Positions 33,313 to 41,764 of a stretch of DNA of 57,514 bases are shown here, one piece after another. This DNA comes from Elusimicrobiota bacterium (GTDB lineage: Bacteria > Elusimicrobiota > UBA8919). Below the pieces are notes generated by a model, which worked only from the letters and a program-made list of their open reading frames with translations, did no database searches and was not told the DNA's origin. The translations under genes and the position numbers were made by a program. The stretch covers positions 534-58,047 of the forward strand of contig DMMW01000035.1 of NCBI GenBank assembly GCA_003452965.1, written 5' to 3'. The first letter of the stretch is position 1. Every line of letters begins with the position of its first letter.

Positions 33313-34511
33313 AATTGTTAAAAGAAATAAAAAAATATTTCTCAGGTGATGTAAATTCACCGGTAAGAAGTTTTAAATCGGTGGGTATGACCCCTATTAT
33401 TATAAAATCTGGAAGTGGTTCAAAAATTAAGACATATAATAGTAAAACATATATTGATTATTGCATGTCTTGGGGTGCCCTTATATTTGGACATTCAAAT
33501 ACTGACATAATCAGAGCTGTTAGAAATCAGTTAAGTTATGGGACAAGTTATGGTTTTACGAATAATTATGAAGTAGAACTTGCAAAAGAAATAAGCAAAG
33601 CATTACCTTCTGTAGAGAAAATTAGATTTGTAAATTCAGGGACTGAGGCAACAATGGGGGCAGTAAGAGTTGCCAGAAAGTTTACAAGCAGAAATAAAAT
33701 TTTGAAATTTGAAGGTTGTTATCATGGTAGTTCGGACTTATTATTAAGAACTGATAATAGTTTTATAGTTTCTTACAATGATTTAGAATCTGTTGAAAAA
33801 ACCGTTAAAAAACATTATAGAAGTATTGCTGCTGTTATTGTGGAACCGATTGCTGGTAATATGGGGGTTATATTACCAGATAAGAATTTTTTAATGGGTC
33901 TTAGAAATATATGTAACAGATACGAAATAATTTTGATATTTGATGAGGTGATAACTGGTTTTCGTATTCAATACGGTGGTGCACAGATAAAATATAATAT
34001 AAAACCCGATTTGACATGCTTGGGAAAGATTATAGGTGGTGGCTTTCCAGTCGGTGCTTTTGGTGGGAAAAAAGAAATTATGGAACTATTGGCACCATCA
34101 GGAGATTTGTATCAGGCAGGTACTTTTTCCGGAAATCCGATTTCTATGATAGCGGGCTTAAAGACATTACAGAAATTAGAATATGCAGATTACGGACTTA
34201 TAGAAGGTAGAACAGAATATTTATGCGATTTTATAGAAAATGAAGCGAAAAAAAATAGCGTTGATATTCAAATTAATAGAATTGGTTCTATGTTTTCTCT
34301 ATTTTTTATAAATAAAAAAGTTTATGATTATGTATCAGTAAAAAAACAAAATGTTAAAAAATTTAAAAAATTCTATAAATTACTTTTTAATAAAAGCGTA
34401 CTTTTTTCTCCATCACCATTTGAATCAAATTTTATTTCTTTCGCACACACACAAGAAGATATAGAAAAAACTATAAAAATATTTTCTTCTGTTTTGAGGA
34501 GGATTAGATGA
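33297..34511 (+). CDS. hemL: Glutamate-1-semialdehyde 2,1-aminomutase
   Basis: 404 residues, slightly shorter than the usual ~425. DVNSPVRSFKSVGMTP is the hallmark start, FVNSGTEATMGAVRVAR binds PLP, and CLGKIIGGGFPVGAFGGKKE holds the catalytic lysine. It makes 5-aminolevulinate from the HemA product. With HemA, B and C it gives the C5 route to tetrapyrroles. The stop overlaps the next start (ATGA). Confidence 0.93.
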   Translation: MVKKIKLLKEIKKYFSGDVNSPVRSFKSVGMTPIIIKSGSGSKIKTYNSKTYIDYCMSWGALIFGHSNTDIIRAVRNQLSYGTSYGFTNNYEVELAKEISKALPSVEKIRFVNSGTEATMGAVRVARKFTSRNKILKFEGCYHGSSDLLLRTDNSFIVSYNDLESVEKTVKKHYRSIAAVIVEPIAGNMGVILPDKNFLMGLRNICNRYEIILIFDEVITGFRIQYGGAQIKYNIKPDLTCLGKIIGGGFPVGAFGGKKEIMELLAPSGDLYQAGTFSGNPISMIAGLKTLQKLEYADYGLIEGRTEYLCDFIENEAKKNSVDIQINRIGSMFSLFFINKKVYDYVSVKKQNVKKFKKFYKLLFNKSVLFSPSPFESNFISFAHTQEDIEKTIKIFSSVLRRIR

Positions 34512-35431
34512 GTAGTTTCGACAAGTTAGATATAAAAAATAAAAAAGAACAGAAAAAATTAAATGTTGATTTTGCAGAACTTAAATCAGGTGGATTTATT
34601 AAACAAAATAAAAAGGACTTATTTACGGTTCGTTTGCGTGTACCAGGTGGGCGGATGCCTATAGAACGGTTAAACAAAATAATAAAAATCGCCCAAAAAT
34701 ATGGTAAAGCAAATTTCGTTCATTTTACCACCCGCCAATCGCTTGAAATTATTTCTATAAATATAAACGATTTTAATAAATTAAAAAGTGAATTAAAAAA
34801 AATAGGGCAACAAACTGCATCTTGTGGACCAAGAGTACGGGTTGCTACGGGTTGTGGGGGATGCGAATATAATGCAAGGGGTATTATTGATGCACAAAAA
34901 CTTGCATTACAGTCGGATAGGAAGTTTTTTGGAATTCCAACCATTCATGGGAAGTTTAAAATCTCATTTGCCGGCTGTCATTCGGATTGTACCAGGGCAA
35001 AAGGCGCAGATATCGGATTTATTGGCGAAATTGAACCGGGATGGAGTGAAAGAAAATGTATAGGTTGTGGATTATGTGCCAAAGCATGTTTGGAAGGTGC
35101 TATTATATCTGATAAAAAAACGGGAAAACCTGTCTATGATGCTTCAAAATGTATTTTTTGTGGCGATTGTATAAAAATATGTCCGACATCTGCTATGCAC
35201 GAAAAAAAAGTAGGTTGCGGATTATATGTCGGGGGAAAATGGGGGCGTCATCCAAGAATAGCAGATTTGATAACTCATCTTTTTCCTGCAAAAGATATAA
35301 TACCTGTTATCAAGAAAACGATAGATTGGTATATAAAAAATGGTAAAAAAAGAGAACGAATAGGAAATACAATTGATAGATTGGGTATTAAAAAATATAA
35401 AAACGAAATAAATTATAAAAGGAGTTACTAA
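34508..35431 (+). CDS. Small siroheme sulfite (or nitrite) reductase with two ferredoxin clusters
   Basis: 307 residues. One ferredoxin-like half domain (GGFIKQNKKDLFTVRLRVPG) leads to the siroheme/[4Fe-4S] region with GCHSDC (C-x3-C) as the second half of the motif. The first half reads SCGPRVRVATGCGGCEYN, giving C-x2-C instead of the usual C-x5-C. Two [4Fe-4S] ferredoxin motifs follow: CIGCGLCAKAC and CIFCGDCIKICP. This matches AsrC/Dsr-like small sulfite reductases. In this operon it should reduce sulfite from CysH to sulfide, using siroheme made by the genes just upstream. Confidence 0.8.
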   Translation: MSSFDKLDIKNKKEQKKLNVDFAELKSGGFIKQNKKDLFTVRLRVPGGRMPIERLNKIIKIAQKYGKANFVHFTTRQSLEIISININDFNKLKSELKKIGQQTASCGPRVRVATGCGGCEYNARGIIDAQKLALQSDRKFFGIPTIHGKFKISFAGCHSDCTRAKGADIGFIGEIEPGWSERKCIGCGLCAKACLEGAIISDKKTGKPVYDASKCIFCGDCIKICPTSAMHEKKVGCGLYVGGKWGRHPRIADLITHLFPAKDIIPVIKKTIDWYIKNGKKRERIGNTIDRLGIKKYKNEINYKRSY

Positions 35432-35545
35432 AATATAAATTTCCATTAACGGAAAGAATGAGAAGATTGCTTATAGTTTAGAATTGGTAATGTCAAAAAT
35501 ATGCCAATTTTTGACAGAACGAGTATTTTAAGGGAAAAGAAAGGT

Positions 35546-35938
35546 ATGATTGAAAATTCGTCACCGATAATTAAGATACTACTAAAAATAGTTGGAACTA
35601 TATTTGTGGGACTTGCGATTCTTGGCATATTTCTGCCTCTTTTACCAACAACTCCTTTTCTAATACTTGCTGCTATTTGTTATGCAAAAAGTTCCTCAAA
35701 ACTTTATAACTGGCTCTTGAATAATAAGTATTTAGGAGCTTATATCAGAAATTATTATGAAGGTAAAGGTATACCGCTTGCTACAAAAATCTTAACGATT
35801 ATATTTTTAATATTAACAATAGGTTATACATCAATATTTACAATTTCCGTATGGTGGGCTAGGATATGTTTGTGGCTTATAGCTGTTGGGGTTAGTATCC
35901 ATATTCTCTCTTTCCCAACATTGAAAAATAAAAAATAG
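35546..35938 (+). CDS. YbaN-family membrane protein (DUF454)
   Basis: About 130 residues with three to four membrane helices. KIVGTIFVGLAILGIFLPLL followed by PTTPFLILAAICYAKSS is the DUF454 signature. Function is unknown; genes of this family often sit near haem or sulfur genes. The ATG at 35546 after AAAGG is preferred; an ATG at 35501 would add 15 residues. The gap of ~110 bases to the preceding gene is the largest inside the operon, and an internal promoter is possible. Confidence 0.75.
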   Translation: MIENSSPIIKILLKIVGTIFVGLAILGIFLPLLPTTPFLILAAICYAKSSSKLYNWLLNNKYLGAYIRNYYEGKGIPLATKILTIIFLILTIGYTSIFTISVWWARICLWLIAVGVSIHILSFPTLKNKK

Positions 35939-35948
35939 GAGGCATTTC

Positions 35949-37070
35949 ATGGCAATAAAAATATCTATTAATGGTAAGAGTGAAAAGTTCAAAAATAGAT
36001 TAACAGTTGAAAATTTACTCAAAATTAAAAAGATTAGAAAAGAAGTTGTGACTGTAGAATTAAACAATAAAATAATTTCAAGAGAAAAATATTCTATCGC
36101 AGTTTTAAAAGACGGTGATTTGCTTGAATTTATTTATTATATGGGTGGTGGTGCTTGCAAGAGTATACTTAGTTTAATAGGGAACACGCCTCTCGTAAAG
36201 TTGAATAATATTGTTTCGGAAGATTCTGCCGAGATATTTGCAAAAGTAGAATATTTCAATCCCGGCGGTTCCATAAAAGATAGAATATGTTTGGCTATCA
36301 TTGAAGATGCTGAGAAAAAAGGTAATTTAAAGATAGGCGGAACAATAATTGAGCCAACCAGTGGGAATACCGGAATTGGTTTAGCGATGATTGCTGCTAT
36401 TAAAAAATATAGATGTATTCTTGTAATGCCTGAATCAATGTCATTGGAAAGAATATATATACTGAAATCTTTTGGTGCTGAAGTAATTTTAACATCAGCT
36501 AACAAAGGGATGACAGGTGCAATTAAAAAAGCTGAGGAACTTAATAAAAAAATACCGAATAGTTTTATTCCGCAACAGTTTGATAATCCCGCGAATCCGG
36601 AGATACATAGAAAAACAACCGCAGTAGAGATTTTGTCTCAAACCGAAGGAAAAATAGATGCGTTTGTTGCCGGGGTTGGAACTGGAGGAACGATAACGGG
36701 TGTAGGTGAGGTTTTAAAAGGAAAAAATCCAAATATAAAAATTATTGCAGTTGAGCCTGAAACATCTGCGGTATTATCAGGTCAAAAACCCGGTCCTCAT
36801 AAAATTCAGGGTATAGGTGCCGGATTTATCCCTAAAATACTAAATAGAAAAATATTAGATGAAATAATAACGGTGAGTGACGATAATGCATTCAATACTG
36901 CAAAACTCATGGCAACAAAGGAAGGGCTTTTTGTAGGAATTTCTTCTGGGGCTGCTGTACATGCATCATTATTAGTTGCCAAGAATTTAGGAAAGGGCAA
37001 AAGAGTAGTTACAATACTACCGGATACCGGTGAAAGATATTTCAGTGTTGAACAATATTTTAAAGGATAA
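35949..37070 (+). CDS. ThiS sulfur-carrier domain fused to cysteine synthase
   Basis: 373 residues. Residues 1-68 are a ThiS-like ubiquitin fold (MAIKISINGKSEKF, DGDLLEFIYYMGGG) ending exactly in the Gly-Gly-Gly that normally forms the reactive C-terminus. Without a linker, residue 69 onward is a full CysK: SLIGNTPLVKLNN, PLP lysine Lys110 in GGSIKDRI, PTSGNTGIGLAMI, KIQGIGAGFIP. An in-frame ATG at residue 65 (36141) could give a separate 309-residue CysK, though no ribosome site precedes it. Either the carrier must be cut free, for instance by the operon's JAMM peptidase, or it works in cis. GGAGG precedes the ATG. TusA follows after three bases. Confidence 0.88.
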   Translation: MAIKISINGKSEKFKNRLTVENLLKIKKIRKEVVTVELNNKIISREKYSIAVLKDGDLLEFIYYMGGGACKSILSLIGNTPLVKLNNIVSEDSAEIFAKVEYFNPGGSIKDRICLAIIEDAEKKGNLKIGGTIIEPTSGNTGIGLAMIAAIKKYRCILVMPESMSLERIYILKSFGAEVILTSANKGMTGAIKKAEELNKKIPNSFIPQQFDNPANPEIHRKTTAVEILSQTEGKIDAFVAGVGTGGTITGVGEVLKGKNPNIKIIAVEPETSAVLSGQKPGPHKIQGIGAGFIPKILNRKILDEIITVSDDNAFNTAKLMATKEGLFVGISSGAAVHASLLVAKNLGKGKRVVTILPDTGERYFSVEQYFKG

Positions 37071-37073
37071 TGT

Positions 37074-37310
37074 ATGGAAAAACAAATTAAAATAGCAAAA
37101 AAATTGGATTTAACAGGTGTTATATGTCCCACTAATTTTGTAAAAACAAAACTTGCTCTGGAAGATTTGAAAAAGGGGCAGATATTGGAGATAATACTTG
37201 ATGATGGTGAACCAATAAGGAATGTGCCGAGAAGTATTAAAGAAGATGGACATAAAATAATAAAAGTTGAAAATATCAAAAACAAATTTAAAATTTTAAT
37301 TAAAAAATGA
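37074..37310 (+). CDS. TusA-like sulfur-transfer protein
   Basis: 78 residues. LDLTGVICPTNFVKTKLALE carries the CP motif with the active cysteine of the TusA/SirA family, which hands persulfide sulfur between proteins. GQILEIILDDGEPIRNVPRS is the conserved later half. It lies three bases after the ThiS-CysK fusion and ten before the threonine-synthase-like gene, so it probably passes sulfur to the carrier proteins in this operon. Confidence 0.88.
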   Translation: MEKQIKIAKKLDLTGVICPTNFVKTKLALEDLKKGQILEIILDDGEPIRNVPRSIKEDGHKIIKVENIKNKFKILIKK

Positions 37311-37320
37311 GGTGAATAAT

Positions 37321-38541
37321 ATGTCATTTGCAAAATCATTAAAATGTCGCGAATGCGGTAGGATTTACGAAAAAAAACCTATATATGTTTGTGAATATTG
37401 TTTCGGCCCTTTAGAAGTTGTATATGATTATAAAAAGATTAAGAAAGTGTTAACAAAAGAAAGGATTATAGCCCGTAAAGAAAATCTTTGGAGATACAAA
37501 GAACTTTTACCTGTTGACCATGAACCAACAGTTGGTCTGAACAGTGGTTTTACACCGTTATTTGAGGCAAAAAATTTATCAAAAAAACTTAATTGTAAAA
37601 AAATATTTATTAAAGATGATTCAGTGAATCATCCTACACTTTCATTTAAAGACAGAGTAGTTGCTGTTGCACTCTCAAAAGCCAAAGAATTTGGTTTTAA
37701 AACCGTTGCTTGTGCTTCAACCGGAAACCTTGCCAATTCAGTGAGTAGTCATTCTAAAAGTGCAGGATTCAATTGTTATGTTTTTATTCCTGCAGATCTT
37801 GAAAAAAGCAAGATAATATCTTCTTTAATTTATGGAGTTAATCTTGTGGCAATAGAAGGTAATTACGATGATGTTAATAGATTATGCGGTGAAATTGCGT
37901 CAAAATATAAGTGGGCGTTTGTAAATATAAATTTAAGGCCATATTATGCTGAAGGTTCAAAAACATATGGATTTGAAATTATAGAACAACTTGGCTGGAG
38001 AGCGCCTCAAAATATAATAATACCCGCTGCATCCGGTTCACTTCTTACAAAAGTTTATAAAGGAATAAAAGAATTTGAGCAAATTGGGTTAATAAAAAAA
38101 TCTAACACAAAATTTCATATTGCACAAGCGAGTGGTTGTTCACCAATTGTCACTGCATTTAAAAAGAAATCTGAAATTATAAAACCTATTAAACCAAATA
38201 CAATTGCAAAATCATTAGCGATAGGTAATCCGGCAGATGGTTTCTATGCGATTGATATAATCAGAAAAACTAACGGTTATGGAGAGGTTGCTACAAATGA
38301 TGAAATCGTTGAAGGAATAAAGTTATTAGCCGAGACCGAAGGTATTTTTACAGAAACAGCCGGTGGTGTTGTGGTGGCAGTTTGTAAAAAACTTGTTGAA
38401 CAGAGAAAAATAAAAAGGAACGAAGAAATCGTTATCTCCATAACAGGTAATGGTCTAAAAACGCAAGAAGCTGTTGAAGGTAAAACAAGTAAATTAATAA
38501 AAATAAAGCCCAATATTCAATCATTTGAAAAAATTTTATAG
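37321..38541 (+). CDS. Threonine-synthase-like PLP enzyme with zinc ribbon
   Basis: 406 residues. An N-terminal zinc ribbon (Cys9, Cys12, Cys24, Cys27) precedes a fold-type II PLP domain with the lysine in HPTLSFKDRVVAVAL, ASTGNLANSVSSHSKSAGF and EGSKTYGFEIIEQLGW. By sequence it is a ThrC-type enzyme acting on O-phosphohomoserine. Its place between TusA and a MoaD carrier suggests it may take sulfur from a thiocarboxylate to make homocysteine or a related thiol instead of threonine; this is inference. GAGGTG lies six bases before the ATG at 37321. Confidence 0.82.
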   Translation: MSFAKSLKCRECGRIYEKKPIYVCEYCFGPLEVVYDYKKIKKVLTKERIIARKENLWRYKELLPVDHEPTVGLNSGFTPLFEAKNLSKKLNCKKIFIKDDSVNHPTLSFKDRVVAVALSKAKEFGFKTVACASTGNLANSVSSHSKSAGFNCYVFIPADLEKSKIISSLIYGVNLVAIEGNYDDVNRLCGEIASKYKWAFVNINLRPYYAEGSKTYGFEIIEQLGWRAPQNIIIPAASGSLLTKVYKGIKEFEQIGLIKKSNTKFHIAQASGCSPIVTAFKKKSEIIKPIKPNTIAKSLAIGNPADGFYAIDIIRKTNGYGEVATNDEIVEGIKLLAETEGIFTETAGGVVVAVCKKLVEQRKIKRNEEIVISITGNGLKTQEAVEGKTSKLIKIKPNIQSFEKIL

Positions 38542-38554
38542 GAGGAAAAATCAA

Positions 38555-38830
38555 ATGGCTATAAAAGTGAGAATACCAACTCCATTGCAAAAATTGACGG
38601 ATAAAAAAGCAGAAGTAAAATGTTCGGGAAAAACGGTTATTGAATTGATTGCTATTCTGGACAAAAAATATCCCGGTATCAAAGAACGGCTTTGTGATGA
38701 AAAAGGAAATATAAGACGGTTTATCAATATTTTTGTAAATGAACAAGATATAAGATTTTTGAAGGGTAAGAATTCTAAACTCAAAGATGGAGATGATGTA
38801 TCAATAATTCCCGCAATAGCAGGAGGGTAA
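38555..38830 (+). CDS. MoaD/ThiS-type sulfur carrier
   Basis: 91 residues ending IIPAIAGG, the exposed Gly-Gly needed for adenylation and thiocarboxylation. MAIKVRIPTPLQKLTDKKAE and INIFVNEQDIRFLKG are typical of the CysO/MoaD-like group. GGAGG lies upstream of the ATG at 38555, which starts just after the ThrC-like stop. The ThiF/MoeB gene follows after six bases and should activate it. Confidence 0.9.
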   Translation: MAIKVRIPTPLQKLTDKKAEVKCSGKTVIELIAILDKKYPGIKERLCDEKGNIRRFINIFVNEQDIRFLKGKNSKLKDGDDVSIIPAIAGG

Positions 38831-38836
38831 AGGGCT

Positions 38837-39652
38837 ATGTTTAAATTAACTGATGAACAAATTGAAAGATATTCAAGGCAGATAATCCTTCCCGAAATTG
38901 GTGGTAAAGGGCAAGAAAAACTGCTTAAAGCAAAAGTACTTATAATCGGATGTGGTGGACTCGGTTCGCCGTGTGCTTTTTATCTTGTTGCAGCCGGTAT
39001 TGGTAAAATTGGGCTTATAGATAGTGATAATGTTGAATTAAATAATCTACAGAGACAAATATTGCATTCTACAAGGACCGTTGGTATTCCAAAAGTTGAA
39101 TCAGCAAAAGACATACTTTCAAACATTAATCCTAATATTGATATAGTTGTTCATAAATTACGGCTTACTTCAGAAAACATTTTAAGTATTATTAGAAACT
39201 ATGATGTGATAATAGATGGAAGTGATAATTTCCCTACACGGTATCTTGTAAATGATGCTTGTGTTTTGTTAAAAAAACCACTAATTCACGCAGGTATTTT
39301 AAGATTTGACGGTCAGGCGACAACGATTATTCCATATAAAAGTCCTTGTTATAGATGTTTATTTCCAGCACCACCGCCACCGGGGACGGTACCTTCATGT
39401 CAGGAGGCAGGTATATTAGGTGTCGTTGCAGGAACTCTCGGACTTATTCAAGCAACTGAAGCATTGAAATATATTTTATCAGTAGGTGAATTACTAATAG
39501 GAAAATTGCTTATTTTCAATGCTTTGGAAATGAGTTTTAGAACATTAAAAATACAAAGAGATAAAAAATGTCCGATTTGTGGAAACAAACCTACAATAAA
39601 AAAACTTATTGACTATGAAGAATTTTGCCAACTAAGAAAGAATAAAACATAA
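38837..39652 (+). CDS. ThiF/MoeB/HesA-family carrier-activating enzyme
   Basis: 271 residues. IERYSRQIILPEIGGKGQEK, the nucleotide loop IIGCGGLGSPCAFYL, DNVELNNLQRQ and DGSDNFPTRYLVND are all standard. PCYRCLFPAPPPPGTVPSCQ holds the first zinc cysteines and CPICG the second pair. It adenylates the C-terminal glycine of the MoaD/ThiS carrier. There is no rhodanese domain, so sulfur must come from another protein, plausibly the TusA of this operon. It is the last gene of the sulfur block. Confidence 0.92.
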   Translation: MFKLTDEQIERYSRQIILPEIGGKGQEKLLKAKVLIIGCGGLGSPCAFYLVAAGIGKIGLIDSDNVELNNLQRQILHSTRTVGIPKVESAKDILSNINPNIDIVVHKLRLTSENILSIIRNYDVIIDGSDNFPTRYLVNDACVLLKKPLIHAGILRFDGQATTIIPYKSPCYRCLFPAPPPPGTVPSCQEAGILGVVAGTLGLIQATEALKYILSVGELLIGKLLIFNALEMSFRTLKIQRDKKCPICGNKPTIKKLIDYEEFCQLRKNKT

Positions 39653-39723
39653 ATCGTCTGATAAAATTTGTTGACAATATAATATTTATTTATTAGTATT
39701 AAAAAACCAATAATATTTCTTAA

Positions 39724-39850
39724 AAACAAGGGAGGTTGTATTCGGTCTGAGAGTTCCGTAAAGTAATCGGAAGACCTTGCTCTACCTTGAAGTAACGGTG
39801 GACGTAACCTGATATGGATAATGCCAGCGGAGGGATGTGATAACTTGTTT
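39724..39850 (+). promoter_or_regulatory. TPP riboswitch (THI element)
   Basis: Both conserved parts of the thiamine pyrophosphate aptamer are present: GGTCTGAGAG at about 39744, and ACCTGATATGGATAATGCCA followed by GCGGAGGGA at 39806-39836. The closing P1 stem is a perfect 7 bp, AAACAAG (39724-39730) with CTTGTTT (39844-39850). It stands before a TonB receptor gene, a known thiamine-uptake arrangement. No clear T-run terminator follows, so control may be at translation. Confidence 0.93.
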
Positions 39851-39875
39851 GATGTATGATTCATCTTACAATTTT

Positions 39876-39901
39876 CTGTAGTTGCTCAGCTTGCTGATCG
39901 C
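39876..39901 (+). repeat. REP-like hairpin, diverged copy
   Basis: TGTAGTTGC tag followed by TCAG-CTTG-CTGA. It sits between the TPP aptamer and the receptor gene, so it is part of the leader mRNA. Confidence 0.45.
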
Positions 39902-39936
39902 TGTTTCTGTTCTACTTAACATTAGGAGGATATAAA

Positions 39937-41604
39937 ATGATTATTCTATTAATAATATTACTTTTTGTGCCGGTCTCTTTTGCTGAGGAAATACCAACCA
40001 TATCAATTTCAATAGAAAAAGAAATGATTTCTAATAATAATGTAGTTATTAAACCTGATAAAGTTTCCAATTCATTAAATCAATCACTATTAAACAACAA
40101 TATTGATATACAAAGAAATACGGTGCATCCGAATATTTCTCTGAAAGGCTCCACTTTTCAACAATCATCTATCTATATAGATGGTGTTAAAATAGATGAT
40201 CCGCAGACAGCACACCACAATATGAATATACCGGTAACAATTAATGATATAGAAAGAATAGAAATTTTAAATAACAAGGGCTTATCAGGTGCATTGAATA
40301 TTATTACAAAAAAACCTGATGATGCAATAATTGCAGAAATTTCAGTAGGTGATTATGCTAATAAAAACGGAAAGGTCACAGCATCACGCAAATGGAAAAA
40401 TATAGCTAATAGGCTATCGATAGAAAAAAATATTTCAGAAGGTTACTCATTCGATACTGATTTTGATATAACAAATATTTTTAATCAATTTGAATGGTCT
40501 TTAAATAATTTGGCAACAGGTCTTTCTTTCGGTTATTTAAAAAAGGACTTTGGAGCAAAAGGTTTTTATGCTAATTTCCCTTCCTATGAATGGACTGAAA
40601 CATATTTTTCAAAAGTTTATTTAAATTATATGTATCACAGTTTTAATATTAAACCGGAATTTCAATGGAGAGGAAATAAGGATGAATTCGAATTGGATAT
40701 AACAAAACCGGGTTGGTCTTTCAACGAACATAGAACAGATGTTTATACTTCCCAATTAGAAATTTCTAAGAATAATTATACAGGTGGTACAAGTATTTCT
40801 AAAGAAAAAATAGATAGTTCAAACCTCGGTAATCATTCAAGAGATATTTATGGGTTATGGAGTAATTATAAACATATATTCTCAGGGAAAATTAATACAA
40901 CTGCAGGATTACAACTTGATAAATATTCTAATTATTCAGTTCTATCACCCTCAATATATGCCGAATATTACCAATTAGAAAAAATAAAAATTCATTCTAT
41001 TTACAGAAAATCTGTGAGGCAACCATCATTTACTGAGCTTTATTATAACGACAAAGCGAATGTTGGGAATCCTAATTTGGATTTTGAAAAAGCAACTTTG
41101 TATGAAATGGGTATTAATTATAATTATTTTATATTAAATCTTTTTGTGCGTGATGAAAAAGATATTATTGATTGGATAAAACAAAATCAAGCAGATGCGC
41201 AATGGTTAGCAACAAATATCGGTAAGGCAAAATTTTATGGATATGAAATAGGCTCTACAAAGGATTTTAATAAGATATCAATATCTTTAAAATATCAATT
41301 TACTAATTCCTCAAAGGATGCAGATTTTATATCAAAGTATGCTTTGCGTTATACAAATCACATATTAACTTCAGCGGTTTCATATTCATTGCCTTTAAAT
41401 ATTAAACATCAGGTATCCGGGCTTTATAAGAAGAGAATATCCGGCGAAGAATATTTTGTATTAGACACTAAATTTACTAAAGATTTTTCAATAGGTGAGT
41501 ATTTTGTAAAAATAGATAATATACTGAATAGAGAATACTTTGAAATACCATTTGTTGAAATGCCTCCAAGAATCATTTATGCAGGTCTGAATTTTCACAT
41601 ATAA
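39937..41604 (+). CDS. TonB-dependent outer-membrane receptor, probably for thiamine
   Basis: 555 residues, small for this family. A signal peptide (cut after VSFA, about residue 17) precedes a plug domain (SIYIDGVKIDDPQTAHHNMN, then DIERIEILNNKG and ALNIITKK) and a 22-strand type barrel ending in a hydrophobic strand, with NPNLDFEKATLYEMGINYNY as a typical late motif. Control by a TPP riboswitch points to thiamine or a precursor as the ligand, matching the predicted OMR1 class. GGAGG lies before the ATG. No TonB/ExbBD or thiamine genes are adjacent. Confidence 0.88.
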   Translation: MIILLIILLFVPVSFAEEIPTISISIEKEMISNNNVVIKPDKVSNSLNQSLLNNNIDIQRNTVHPNISLKGSTFQQSSIYIDGVKIDDPQTAHHNMNIPVTINDIERIEILNNKGLSGALNIITKKPDDAIIAEISVGDYANKNGKVTASRKWKNIANRLSIEKNISEGYSFDTDFDITNIFNQFEWSLNNLATGLSFGYLKKDFGAKGFYANFPSYEWTETYFSKVYLNYMYHSFNIKPEFQWRGNKDEFELDITKPGWSFNEHRTDVYTSQLEISKNNYTGGTSISKEKIDSSNLGNHSRDIYGLWSNYKHIFSGKINTTAGLQLDKYSNYSVLSPSIYAEYYQLEKIKIHSIYRKSVRQPSFTELYYNDKANVGNPNLDFEKATLYEMGINYNYFILNLFVRDEKDIIDWIKQNQADAQWLATNIGKAKFYGYEIGSTKDFNKISISLKYQFTNSSKDADFISKYALRYTNHILTSAVSYSLPLNIKHQVSGLYKKRISGEEYFVLDTKFTKDFSIGEYFVKIDNILNREYFEIPFVEMPPRIIYAGLNFHI

Positions 41605-41654
41605 ACAATTAAGAAAATTTAAAAAGTTTGAAAACATGAAGATTATAAATATTT

Positions 41655-41674
41655 TTGTAGTTGCTCATCTTGCT
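41655..41674 (+). repeat. REP-like element, decayed copy
   Basis: TTGTAGTTGCTCATCTTGCT keeps the tag and the loop but has lost stem pairing. Confidence 0.4.
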
Positions 41675-41717
41675 TGCCCGCCAGTGTCACAATGGAGGAA
41701 TGAGCGTCTTTGACATT

Positions 41718-41741
41718 GCCGAGTAAACTCGGCAACTACAA
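41718..41741 (-). repeat. REP-like hairpin with GCCGAG/CTCGGC stem
   Basis: On the minus strand TTGTAGTT, then a perfect 6-bp stem GCCGAG/CTCGGC with loop TTTA. Confidence 0.6.
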
Positions 41742-41764
41742 AAAATCAATATTTTTTATTGTTG

